Source of the DNA: Clostridium lundense DSM 17049
GTDB lineage: Bacteria > Bacillota > Clostridia > Clostridiales > Clostridiaceae
Length of the DNA stretch: 64,000 bases
NCBI RefSeq assembly: GCF_000619945.1
Contig: NZ_KK211043.1
Location: forward strand, 229,546 to 293,545
Reading direction: 5' to 3'
In this document: positions 1 to 7,476 of the stretch, in pieces
How positions within the stretch are numbered: position 1 is the stretch's first letter
Layout of the letters: every line of letters begins with the position of its first letter
Made by a program: the position numbers and the translations under genes
The notes under the pieces: model-generated
The model's input: the letters and a program-made list of their open reading frames with translations, nothing else
What the model was told of the DNA's origin: nothing
Databases searched by the model: none

Positions 1-1
1 A

Positions 2-697
2 GAAGCGGAAGAAGTAATTAAAAAAATATGTGAAGAGAAAAATAGCTACTTAACATTAGTAAGTAGGGATTCCGTAAAATATATTGATAAAGATCTATCC
101 AATGAATACTATCAAAATTTTACAGTACAAACTGAACAAAACAAATATGAAGTGCAGCTTTCCTTATTAGGAACTCATCAAATATTAAACTGTTCAGTAG
201 TATTGCATACTATTGATGAACTAATAAAACAGGGAATTAATATTAATAAAGAACATATTTATAAGGCATTAAAAGAAGTAAAATGGGCTGGAAGATTAGA
301 AATCATGAAGAAAAATCCATTAGTAGTGTTAGATGGAGCACATAATATAGATGGAATTACTAATCTTAAAAACAGCGTGGAAAGATATTTTAAGTACAAT
401 AAGATGGTTTTAATACTGGGAATACTTGCAGATAAGCAGGTTGAAGATATGGTAAGGACTATAACTCCTATGGCAGATAAAGTTATAGCTGTTACTCCTC
501 ATAGTTATAGGGCTGAAAATTCCAATATCTTAATGGAAGTAATTAAAAAACACAATGAAAATTGTGAATCAATAGATGATTATGAAGAAGCTTATAGAAA
601 AGCATTAAGTTATTGTAATAAAGATGATTTAGTTTTAATTTCAGGATCTCTTTATATGATTGGAGATATGAGAAAAATTGTGAGAAAACTTCTATAG
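2..697 (+). CDS. folC: Folylpolyglutamate/dihydrofolate synthase, 3' end only
   Basis: Partial gene: the reading frame is open from base 2 and ends at TAG 695-697, giving about 231 C-terminal residues. FolC is a Mur-ligase-like ATP enzyme that adds glutamate to folates in the cytoplasm. Visible family marks are the LLGTHQILN segment where the central domain joins the C-terminal domain, then KNPLVVLDGAHN (the conserved DGAHN motif) and the C-terminal domain ending in SGSLYMIGDMR. The N-terminal P-loop half lies outside the window. A methionine-started reading from 152 exists only because the window cuts the gene. Family assignment is firm; whether it also has dihydrofolate synthase activity cannot be judged here. 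Confidence 0.93.
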   Translation, partial: EAEEVIKKICEEKNSYLTLVSRDSVKYIDKDLSNEYYQNFTVQTEQNKYEVQLSLLGTHQILNCSVVLHTIDELIKQGININKEHIYKALKEVKWAGRLEIMKKNPLVVLDGAHNIDGITNLKNSVERYFKYNKMVLILGILADKQVEDMVRTITPMADKVIAVTPHSYRAENSNILMEVIKKHNENCESIDDYEEAYRKALSYCNKDDLVLISGSLYMIGDMRKIVRKLL

Positions 698-781
698 AGT
701 ACAGAGTACAGAGCATAGAGTACAGAGTGGAATTTTTGCCTTGCAAAAATAATAAATCTGTAATCTGTGCTCTTTTATCTT
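690..781. repeat. Intergenic TACAGAG-type repeat with GC-CTT-GC hairpin
   Basis: Between folC and the convergent TSCPD gene lie repeated AGAGTACAGAG words (697-728), a perfect hairpin ATTTTTGC (732-739), loop CTT, GCAAAAAT (743-750), and then inverted words AATCTGTAATCTGTGCTC. Related sequence recurs near 5159, 21230 and 41141-41194, and more weakly near 7305. The hairpin could also terminate transcription in either direction. Repeat membership was seen by eye. Confidence 0.6.
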
Positions 782-1027
782 TTATCTGTTAATAGCTTCT
801 TCTAGTGCTTTTGAAAGTTGATCTGGACAAGAAGTCGCTTTATTTCCACAAGTTATTCCTTTTAATCTGTTAATAGCTTCATCTACTGGCATACCTTCTA
901 TAAGATTAGCTAGACCTTTTAGATTTCCGTTACATCCACCAGTAAAGTTAACTTTTCCTACTTTATTATTAATTATTTCAAAATCAATTTTTTTTGAACA
1001 AACGTCCTTTGGTTCATAACTATGCAT
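782..1027 (-). CDS. TSCPD domain protein (TIGR03905-like)
   Basis: An 81-residue protein with the C-terminal signature ATSCPDQLSKAL that names the TSCPD domain, plus a Gly/Asn-rich middle (GGCNGNLKGL). Cysteines at about 10, 32, 61 and 67 suggest metal or redox chemistry, but no function is established. The same domain occurs fused to some adenosylcobalamin-dependent ribonucleotide reductases and also as small stand-alone proteins in clostridia, as here. A good ribosome site (GGGAGG) precedes the ATG. It is transcribed convergently toward folC and has its own sigma-A-like promoter (1084-1111). Confidence 0.85.
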   Translation of the reverse strand: MHSYEPKDVCSKKIDFEIINNKVGKVNFTGGCNGNLKGLANLIEGMPVDEAINRLKGITCGNKATSCPDQLSKALEEAINR

Positions 1028-1083
1028 TTATATTCCTCCCTTTGTTTTTTAGGAAAGTTCCTAAGTAATCCTTTTACTATATG

Positions 1084-1111
1084 ATTATACTATATTTAAT
1101 ATGCAACTCAA
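1084..1111 (-). promoter_or_regulatory. Sigma-A-like promoter for the TSCPD gene
   Basis: On the minus strand TTGAGT (1111-1106) is followed after 16 bases by TATAAT (1089-1084). It lies about 60 bases upstream of the TSCPD start codon. Assigned by consensus only. Confidence 0.5.
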
Positions 1112-1188
1112 AACTCAATATTAATTAATAAGATTTTATCTCACTTTTTTGACCCCTTACATATTATATCTGTGAGGAGGGGAATATT

Positions 1189-2073
1189 ATGTGCTATTTA
1201 TATATTTGTAACACATCTTCTGATTGTATATCTAAGGTAAATTTAAATAACTTTAGAGAGGAAAGCAAAATTACCTTAAACTCCGACAATTATAGGAAAG
1301 TGGGTCCTCACGGGATATGTAAATATGAAGACAATCTAATAACGGCAAATAGTTATGGCAACAGTATTTCTATTATAGATATGATAGAAAATAAAGAAAT
1401 AACAAATCATTTTATTGGAATGCATTGTAATGATGTAGTTGTATATGAAAATAATGCATATATAATATGTGGAGAATTAAATAATGTAGTAGTGTTTGAT
1501 TTGATAAAGGGTAAGCTATTAGAGGAAATACCTTGTGGAAATCTTCCACATAGTATAGTACTCAATAAGGAGAGAAAATTATTACTAATATGCAATATGG
1601 AAAATGACAATGTTACTTTAATTAATTGTGAAAATAGAGAAAGCATTAAAAATATTAAAGTAGGTTCTTATCCTACTAAAGCTATATTTAGTACAGATGG
1701 GCAATATATAATTGTTTGTGAAAGTAATTTGGGTTCAGATTTTAGGGGAAGTATTAGTATAATTTCTTTAAAAACATTAAGAGTTCTTTATAGAGTAGAA
1801 GTAGGTAATTCACCTGTAGATATTTTTTTAGAAAATCAACTTTGTTATGTTTCTAATTTTGGAGATGGTACTATAAGTGTTATTGATATAAATTATTATG
1901 AAGAAATAAAGAAATTAAATATAGGTGGCATGCCTAGGGGAATTGTTAAAGTTGGTAATAATATTTATGTAGGAGATAATTATAATAACCTTCTTATTCA
2001 GGTAGACAGCGAAAATGGAAGTAAAAAAAATATACCAATAGGTGGGGAGCCTACAGGTATGATATTGATTTAG
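1189..2073 (+). CDS. YncE-like beta-propeller protein
   Basis: A 294-residue protein made of repeated propeller blades of about 40 residues. Blade signatures recur: GPHGICKYEDNLITANSYGNSISIID, GNLPHSIVLNKE, GSYPTKAIFSTDGQYI, GNSPVDIFLENQLCYVSN, GGMPRGIVKVGNNIYVGD and GGEPTGMIL, so about seven blades. These match the YVTN/YncE family of seven-bladed propellers. No signal peptide is visible, so it is probably cytoplasmic or unconventionally placed. A GGAGGGG ribosome site precedes the ATG. Its 3' end overlaps the convergent DUF4364 gene by 4 bases. The role is unknown; such folds usually bind ligands or partners. Several shared Asn/Gly turns may reflect recent blade duplication. Confidence 0.8.
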   Translation: MCYLYICNTSSDCISKVNLNNFREESKITLNSDNYRKVGPHGICKYEDNLITANSYGNSISIIDMIENKEITNHFIGMHCNDVVVYENNAYIICGELNNVVVFDLIKGKLLEEIPCGNLPHSIVLNKERKLLLICNMENDNVTLINCENRESIKNIKVGSYPTKAIFSTDGQYIIVCESNLGSDFRGSISIISLKTLRVLYRVEVGNSPVDIFLENQLCYVSNFGDGTISVIDINYYEEIKKLNIGGMPRGIVKVGNNIYVGDNYNNLLIQVDSENGSKKNIPIGGEPTGMILI

Positions 2074-2594
2074 TTTATTAGTATGTTTAATATTTTACTA
2101 TAAATTTCTGAAGACTCATTTTTCCATTTAGTACAAAGATCTCGTGCTTGCTTATTAGAATCTACAGTAACTTTTAAATCAATTAATACTATATTATTTT
2201 CTACAGCTTTTAGATTTACAATGAATTTGTCTCTATGCTCAATTGTATAATCAGAAGTTATAGTAACCTCTCTTTTTATAATATTAATATTGTTAGTTAA
2301 ATAATCATTTATAATATCAATTTTGTTATTTGAGAGCCTATTTTTAAATAGAGAGAGGACTTTTTTTCCTCTTTCTGTTATTTCTAATCTATGTCTATCT
2401 TTATCTTCGGTATACTTTAAAAAATTAGAGGAAATTAATTCAGATAAATATTGCTGTAGTGTAAAATAATTAATAAAATTATTTTCTAAAATAATTTGTG
2501 TAACTTGATTATTTGTTATAGGAATTTTAATTTTATCAAATATATAAAGCAGAAGAAGTTTATTTTCCGCTAAATCCAAAGTATCTTCAAACAT
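2070..2594 (-). CDS. DUF4364 family winged-helix protein
   Basis: A 174-residue protein resembling clostridial DUF4364. The N-terminal ~85 residues read as a winged helix (ENKLLLLYIFDKIKIPITNNQVTQII, then LQQYLSELISSNFLKYTEDKDRHRLEITERGKKVLSLF), like PadR or MarR-type regulators. A beta-rich C-terminal part follows. It is probably a small DNA-binding regulator, but its targets are unknown. It is convergent with the beta-propeller gene, with the two stop codons overlapping by 4 bases, and divergent from pdaB across 2595-2769. The ribosome site GGGAGGATAAAGG is strong. Confidence 0.75.
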   Translation of the reverse strand: MFEDTLDLAENKLLLLYIFDKIKIPITNNQVTQIILENNFINYFTLQQYLSELISSNFLKYTEDKDRHRLEITERGKKVLSLFKNRLSNNKIDIINDYLTNNINIIKREVTITSDYTIEHRDKFIVNLKAVENNIVLIDLKVTVDSNKQARDLCTKWKNESSEIYSKILNILIN

Positions 2595-2769
2595 CCTTTA
2601 TCCTCCCTAGAAAATTAATTTAGACTATATTAATTTTAACTATTCATACTTTATTATAACATAAATTTTTTAAAATGAATAAAACGGTGAAATAAAAATA
2701 CATGTTTATAAATATATGAGTAATAATTGATGTTAAAGGAAGCATATAAAAATTAGAGAGAAGATAAAT

Positions 2770-3531
2770 ATGGGGGTATTATTGTTGAATAAAAAAGTTT
2801 TTAGAAAATTAACTGGTGCAATATGTTTGCTTCTTATCAGTATTGTAACTTCTTTATTATTTAATAGCAAAAGTGTATTTTTTAACACCGATAGGAGTAT
2901 TCCTATATACAGTGTAGGAACAGAAGAAAAAAATATAGCAATTACTTTTGATGTTAACTGGGGAAACAGTAATACAAAAAAAATACTAGATATTTTAGAT
3001 AAGCATAATATAAAGGCAACATTTTTCCTTATAGGAAATTGGATTGATGATTATCCTGAAGAAGCTAAAGAAATATACAAAAGAGGACATGAAATAGGAA
3101 ATCATTCTAATACTCACCCTGATATGACTAAGTTATCTAAGGAGTCAATTATAAGGGAAATAAGTACAGCAGATGCTAAGATAATGAAGATAACAGGTGA
3201 AAATTCAAAACTTTTTAGATTTCCTAGTGGTTCTTATAACTCTAATAGTGTAGATGTATTAAATAACAATGGATACTATTGTATACAATGGGATGCGGAT
3301 AGCATAGATTGGAAGGCTCATGGATCAGATAAAGAATATGATAGAATAATGAAAAAAACACAACCTGGTTCTATTTTACTATTTCATAATGATGGTAAAT
3401 ATACGCCTGAAACTTTGCCAAGGATAATAGAGGCTTTAAAAGCTAAAGGTTATAAATTTGTTAAAGTCGGAGACTTAATCTACAAGGAAAATTATTATAT
3501 AAATCATGAGGGAAAACAAATAAAAAAATAG
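2770..3531 (+). CDS. pdaB: Sporulation polysaccharide deacetylase, PdaB-like
   Basis: A 253-residue NodB-fold carbohydrate esterase. An N-terminal hydrophobic segment (residues ~14-31) is an uncleaved anchor or signal peptide. NodB motifs follow: ITFDVNWG (motif 1, with the usual second Asp replaced, as in PdaB), GHEIGNHSNTHP (motif 2 His pair), RFPSGSYN (motif 3), QWDADSIDW (motif 4) and ILLFHN (motif 5). PdaB proteins act late in sporulation and are needed for stable spore dormancy in Bacillus subtilis; the altered motif 1 leaves catalytic activity uncertain. TTG at 2785, spaced from a GGGGG run, is an alternative start to ATG 2770. Confidence 0.85.
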   Translation: MGVLLLNKKVFRKLTGAICLLLISIVTSLLFNSKSVFFNTDRSIPIYSVGTEEKNIAITFDVNWGNSNTKKILDILDKHNIKATFFLIGNWIDDYPEEAKEIYKRGHEIGNHSNTHPDMTKLSKESIIREISTADAKIMKITGENSKLFRFPSGSYNSNSVDVLNNNGYYCIQWDADSIDWKAHGSDKEYDRIMKKTQPGSILLFHNDGKYTPETLPRIIEALKAKGYKFVKVGDLIYKENYYINHEGKQIKK

Positions 3532-3575
3532 ATATATGTACAAGAAAGCTTAAATCTATTGAAGGAGAAGTATAT

Positions 3576-3608
3576 ATGTACTATAATGGAAATATAAGTA
3601 AAACATAA
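3576..3608 (+). CDS. Possible 10-residue micro-ORF
   Basis: ATG 3576 to TAA 3606-3608 encodes MYYNGNISKT. It is preceded by AAGGAG (3562-3567) with 8-base spacing, a ribosome site as good as those of the real genes nearby. No homologue is recognised. It may be a leader peptide, a remnant of a decayed gene, or chance. Confidence 0.3.
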   Translation: MYYNGNISKT

Positions 3609-3647
3609 TATAATTTATAAACAAAGGAAAAGGAAGGTGAATACACC

Positions 3648-3695
3648 ATGGCTTATAGTAATTATAAAATTTGTTGTAGATTGTTATTAACATAA
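3648..3695 (+). CDS. Possible 15-residue micro-ORF
   Basis: ATG 3648 to TAA 3693-3695 encodes MAYSNYKICCRLLLT. The upstream AAGGAAGGTGA (3630-3640), 7 bases from the ATG, is a near-ideal ribosome site, unusual to find in front of nothing. It follows the 10-residue micro-ORF by 39 bases and precedes the Mur-like gene by 66 bases. The function is unknown and it could be a gene remnant. Confidence 0.35.
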   Translation: MAYSNYKICCRLLLT

Positions 3696-3761
3696 AAAAG
3701 TATAAAATATAGACTCCTGTTAAAAATATTGTTAAGATCCAAAAAAATAGGAGTTGATTAT

Positions 3762-4277
3762 ATGAGAAACATAGTTGTTTTTGATAATAATAGGGAATTT
3801 AAAACTTATTTAAAAAACCAATTAGAATTAATTAATATTGAATGTGTTATAAATGAATGTCCTAAGAAATTTTATGGATCCTGTGATTATGTAATAGTAA
3901 ATAATGGGGAATATTTAGATGGATATAAAGAAAATCTTTCAGGAAAATATTTATTGATAAATATGGATATGTTAGGTGATTCCATAATTAATTTTAATGG
4001 TAATGTAGTTACTTATGGATTAGGTAATAGAAATACTGTAACAGTATCTAGTATGGAAAAAGGCAATGGAAGTTTTGTATATTGTCTTCAGAGAGCTTTA
4101 GCTGGGAATAACCTTTTAGTTATTCAACCAGAAGAAATTCCTATAAAAACATATTTTAAAGATAACTATGAATTGTATTCTTTTATGGTTACCATTACTA
4201 TAGCTTTAATTGAGGGGATTAACAGCGATAGTATTAGAAAATATTTTAACCTAAGAATAAATAATTTACCAAAATAA
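3762..4277 (+). CDS. Small Mur-ligase-like protein without P-loop, function unknown
   Basis: A 171-residue protein starting at ATG 3762, which has TAGGAG 8 bases upstream; the frame also runs back to a TTG at 3729 without a good ribosome site. The segment NGNVVTYGLGNRNTVTVSS followed by FVYCLQRAL resembles the end of the Mur ligase central domain. DNYELYSFMVTITIALIEGINSDSIRKYF resembles the HNxxNxxAA helix and C-terminal link of that superfamily. No GxxGKT P-loop and no DGAHN-type C-terminal domain is present, so ATP-dependent ligation is unlikely. It is followed 75 bases later by the SSB-like gene, possibly in one transcript. The resemblance is by eye and needs a profile search. Confidence 0.6.
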   Translation: MRNIVVFDNNREFKTYLKNQLELINIECVINECPKKFYGSCDYVIVNNGEYLDGYKENLSGKYLLINMDMLGDSIINFNGNVVTYGLGNRNTVTVSSMEKGNGSFVYCLQRALAGNNLLVIQPEEIPIKTYFKDNYELYSFMVTITIALIEGINSDSIRKYFNLRINNLPK

Positions 4278-4352
4278 GTATAATTTCGGTTTTATCTGAA
4301 TAATTATATGATGTATAAATTATTTAAGATACTAAGGGAAAGAGGGGTTACA

Positions 4353-5096
4353 ATGGACAATTTATTACAAAACAATAAGATCTGTTTAGAGGGAAAAGTG
4401 TGTTCTGAACTGGAATTCAGCCATGAAATGTATGGAGAGGGTTTTTATACTTTTCATATTGAGGTGCAAAGATTAAGCGAAATTAAGGACACTTTATTTG
4501 TTACAGTTTCAGAAAGACTTATTGGAAATATGGATATACAAGTAGGAACAGAACTAGTAATTGAAGGGCAATTAAGATCATACAATAAGTTTATAGATGG
4601 AGCTAATAGGTTAATATTAACTGTATTTGCTAGAAATATTGATTATTGTATTGAAAAAAGTAAAAATCCAAATCAAATATTCCTTAATGGTTTTATATGT
4701 AAGCAACCAGTTTATAGGACAACTCCTTTTGGAAGAGAGATAGCAGATTTGCTTCTTGCAGTAAATAGAGCATATAATAAATCAGATTATATTCCAACTA
4801 TAGCATGGGGAAGGAATTCCAGGTTTTGCCAAGAATTAAAAGTAGGAGATAATATAAGAATTTGGGGAAGACTTCAAAGTAGAGAATATCAGAAGAAAGT
4901 TTCTGAAAATGAAAGTATTAAGAAAGTTGCATATGAAGTTTCAATTTCTAAGATGGAAAGGGTTTTGAAAGACGAAAATGATGAAGATATCAATGAAAAT
5001 GTTTTTGAAGAAGTAAGTGGAGAAGAAATAAGGGAAAAAAATATTACTCAAGAAGATAATGTTGAGGAAGAAAAAGAATTAGTAACTACTGAATAA
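4353..5096 (+). CDS. Tandem OB-fold single-stranded DNA-binding-like protein
   Basis: A 247-residue protein taken from ATG 4353 (GAGGGG ribosome site); the frame extends upstream to 4308 without a better site. There are two SSB-like OB folds in tandem: residues ~8-100 (ICLEGKVCSELEF, then GTELVIEGQLRSYN) and ~108-207 (FLNGFICKQPVYRTTPFGREIADLLLAVNR, IAWGRNSRF, GDNIRIWGRLQSREYQ). The second copy keeps the SSB-type TPFGREIADLLLAVNR strand. A Glu/Asp-rich tail of about 35 residues follows, but it lacks the classical DDDIPF-type tip. It differs from the ~140-residue housekeeping SSB, so it is probably an accessory SSB. A hairpin terminator follows. Confidence 0.75.
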   Translation: MDNLLQNNKICLEGKVCSELEFSHEMYGEGFYTFHIEVQRLSEIKDTLFVTVSERLIGNMDIQVGTELVIEGQLRSYNKFIDGANRLILTVFARNIDYCIEKSKNPNQIFLNGFICKQPVYRTTPFGREIADLLLAVNRAYNKSDYIPTIAWGRNSRFCQELKVGDNIRIWGRLQSREYQKKVSENESIKKVAYEVSISKMERVLKDENDEDINENVFEEVSGEEIREKNITQEDNVEEEKELVTTE

Positions 5097-5121
5097 TAGG
5101 TGGTAATTAATAAATAATAAA

Positions 5122-5161
5122 AATATGGTTGCTTTCTTAAATGAAAGTAACCATATTTTTA
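5122..5161 (+). terminator. Terminator after the SSB-like gene
   Basis: An inverted repeat AATATGGTTGCTTTC / GAAAGTAACCATATT with one mismatch and a six-base loop is followed by TTTTAT. It could also serve the convergent dapH transcript. Confidence 0.8.
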
Positions 5162-5179
5162 TCTGTCATCTATACTCTG
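5159..5179. repeat. Short TATAGAG/ATGACAGAT repeat copy
   Basis: These 21 bases match 41153-41173 with two mismatches. Read on the minus strand they contain AGAGTATAGATGACAGAT. They belong to the intergenic repeat family described at 690-781. Confidence 0.55.
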
Positions 5180-5186
5180 AAATTTA

Positions 5187-5894
5187 CTATCTTAAGTCAT
5201 CTAGTATTTGAGTTTTGTCTTTAGTCTTTTCATCTATATTTTTAATGATTTTAGCAGGAGTACCAGCTACCACAACTCCAGCAGGTACATCTTCTACTAC
5301 AACAGAACCAGCAGCTACTACGGAGCCTTCTCCAATATGTACTCCCTCTAATATTACAGAATTAGCTCCTATGAGTACATTATCCTCTATAATGCAAGGA
5401 TCTTTACTAGGTGGCTCTAATACTCCAGCAACTACTGCGCCAGCCCCAAGGTGAACCCTCTTACCAATTTTTCCTCTTGCTCCAACTACTGCGTTCATAT
5501 CTATCATAGCGGCTTCGCCTATTTCAGCGCCTATATTTATTACAGCACCCATCATAATTACTGCATTTTTACCGATTTTTACTTTATCTCTTATAATAGC
5601 ACCAGGTTCAATTCTTGCCTCTAAATTAAGAATATCTAGCATTGGTATAGCTGAATTTCTTCTATCATTTTCTAATCTGTATTTTTTAATTTTATCTTTA
5701 TTAACATTTATAAAGTTTAATATTTCTTCTCCGTCCCCAAATAAAACATAGAAATTATTTTCTCCATAGGCCTCAATCTTGCCAAAATCTAATCCTTGTA
5801 AATTTCCGTCTACATAAGCTTTTACTGGTGTAGATTTTTTAGCATCTTTTATGTATCTGGCTAATTCATAAGGATCTGTTAAATTATAGTTCAT
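5187..5894 (-). CDS. dapH: Tetrahydrodipicolinate N-acetyltransferase
   Basis: A 235-residue enzyme that acetylates tetrahydrodipicolinate in the acetyl branch of diaminopimelate/lysine synthesis. The N-terminal ~85 residues form the DapH-specific domain (LTDPYELARYIKDAKKSTPVKAYVDG). A left-handed beta-helix of hexapeptide repeats follows (IGKNAVIMMGAVINIGAEIG, IGANSVILEGVHIGEGSVVAAGSVV, then the VVAGTPAKII cap). The start is ATG 5894, preceded by GGGAGGC; an in-frame upstream extension to 5933 lacks a site. It is divergent from the aminotransferase gene and close to dapB-dapA, which marks this region as a DAP cluster. Length is typical for DapH. Confidence 0.93.
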   Translation of the reverse strand: MNYNLTDPYELARYIKDAKKSTPVKAYVDGNLQGLDFGKIEAYGENNFYVLFGDGEEILNFINVNKDKIKKYRLENDRRNSAIPMLDILNLEARIEPGAIIRDKVKIGKNAVIMMGAVINIGAEIGEAAMIDMNAVVGARGKIGKRVHLGAGAVVAGVLEPPSKDPCIIEDNVLIGANSVILEGVHIGEGSVVAAGSVVVEDVPAGVVVAGTPAKIIKNIDEKTKDKTQILDDLR

Positions 5895-6109
5895 AGTTAA
5901 GCCTCCCTTTAGTTTATATTTATAATATGTCACTTAATATTAAAATTATAATAAATAATAAAAATAAAGAAAAGGGAAATATTAATTTTAAATAATAAAA
6001 TTATTGAAAATATATACTTATAAATTATATAATACTCATAATATAAAAAAATGTGATGAATTTTTTTAGAGGGGAGGATTATCCATATTATTTTTGGATA
6101 GAAATAAGC

Positions 6110-7264
6110 ATGAGAGATAATTATATTTCAAATTATGTACAGAATATAGAGATATCAGGCATAAGAAAATTTTTTAATAAAGTTGTTCATTATCCACAAG
6201 CAATATCGTTAACACTAGGCCAACCAGATTTTCATGTACCTGAGAAAATTAAGAAGGTATTGATAAAATCTATTGAAGAAAATAGGACAGGATATACATC
6301 AAATATAGGAATTATAGAATTGAGGGAGGAAATAAGCAAGTATTTAGGTAGTTTTGATATAAACTTTAATGTAGATGAAATTTGTTTAACTGTGGGAGGT
6401 AGTGAAGCATTATTTAATACTTTCACAGCTCTATTAAATCCTGGAGATAAGGTATTAATTCCTTCACCTGGATATCCTGCTTACGAAAGCTGTTCTAAAT
6501 TATTAGGAGCTATTCCTATAAGCTATAAGTTAGGAGAAGGTTTTAAATTAAATATAGAAGAAATAAAGAGAAAAATAGATGAAGAAAACCCAAAAATATT
6601 AGTATTATCTTTTCCGTCTAATCCAACAGGAGCTACGTTAACCAAGGAAGATAGAAATGAACTTTATAAAATAATAAAGGAAAGAGATATACTAGTTATA
6701 AGCGATGAAATATATAGTGCATTATGTTTTGAAGATAACTATTATTCTATATGTCAGTTTGAAGATATAAAGGATAAAATAATACTTGTAAGTGGTTTTT
6801 CCAAAATGTTTTCTATGACTGGATTAAGAATTGGATATGTATGTGCTACGGAAAGATATATGAAACATATAATGAAGGTACATCAATATAATACTAGTTG
6901 TGCGCCATCCATAGTACAATGGGGAGTGGTAGAAGGTTTAAGAAATTGCATGCCAGATGTAGAATATATGAAAAAAGAGTTTATAAAGAGAAGAGACTAT
7001 GTATATGCTAGATTAACGGACTTAGGTTTTAAAGTGAATTTACCTAAAGGAGCTTTTTATATATTTCCATCTATTGAAAAGTTTAATATGACAAGTGATG
7101 AATTCTCAGAAAAACTATTAAAGGAAGGTAATGTAGCAGTAGTTCCAGGTTCAGCTTTTGGAAAGTATGGAGAAGGATATATTAGAATTTCCTATGCTTA
7201 TAGTATGGAAGAGTTAAAAGAAGCTTTAGATAGAATTGAAGAATGGATTAAGAACAATTTCTAA
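6110..7264 (+). CDS. Class I PLP aminotransferase, likely DAP pathway or aspartate-type
   Basis: Fold-type I aminotransferase. Motifs: LTVGGSEALFNTFTALLNPGDKVLIPSPGYPAY (cofactor site), LSFPSNPTGA, VISDEIYSAL (the Asp that binds the pyridine nitrogen) and SGFSKMFSMTGLRIGY with the Schiff-base lysine. From ATG 6110 the product is 384 residues, starting MRDNYISNYVQNIEISGIRKFF as in related enzymes. The frame reaches back to GTG 6053, and a GGGGAGG sits within that extension at 6071, so the start is uncertain. Placed beside dapH and dapBA, it is a good candidate for N-acetyl-LL-diaminopimelate aminotransferase (PatA-like), but substrate cannot be read from sequence. Confidence 0.85.
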   Translation: MRDNYISNYVQNIEISGIRKFFNKVVHYPQAISLTLGQPDFHVPEKIKKVLIKSIEENRTGYTSNIGIIELREEISKYLGSFDINFNVDEICLTVGGSEALFNTFTALLNPGDKVLIPSPGYPAYESCSKLLGAIPISYKLGEGFKLNIEEIKRKIDEENPKILVLSFPSNPTGATLTKEDRNELYKIIKERDILVISDEIYSALCFEDNYYSICQFEDIKDKIILVSGFSKMFSMTGLRIGYVCATERYMKHIMKVHQYNTSCAPSIVQWGVVEGLRNCMPDVEYMKKEFIKRRDYVYARLTDLGFKVNLPKGAFYIFPSIEKFNMTSDEFSEKLLKEGNVAVVPGSAFGKYGEGYIRISYAYSMEELKEALDRIEEWIKNNF

Positions 7265-7353
7265 GTATAAAAAAGAAAAAGTTAACTTTATATAACATAG
7301 GGAACAGATTGTAGAGTATAGATTGCTAAGTAATTTTTACAGTGAATGATAAA

Positions 7354-7388
7354 GGGTGTGGTATAATGAAAAACATTATACCACACCC
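7354..7388. terminator. Perfect 15-bp inverted repeat between aminotransferase and dapB
   Basis: GGGTGTGGTATAATG and CATTATACCACACCC are exact complements around a five-base loop (AAAAA). It sits between convergent genes, which suits a shared bidirectional terminator, but neither side carries a clear run of T. The embedded GGTATAATG is probably chance. Confidence 0.6.
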
Positions 7389-7476
7389 TCCATCATTTAT
7401 TTTAACTCATTAAACAAGTTTTTTATCTATGATCTATAATTATAATCTAAAAAATTTAATTGGTAATTTTTTAAAA

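Noticed and set aside
5215..5454. Thr/Ser-rich 79-residue ORF on the plus strand
   Set aside because: It is the antisense shadow of the dapH hexapeptide repeats, has no ribosome site and its composition reflects the repeat codons.
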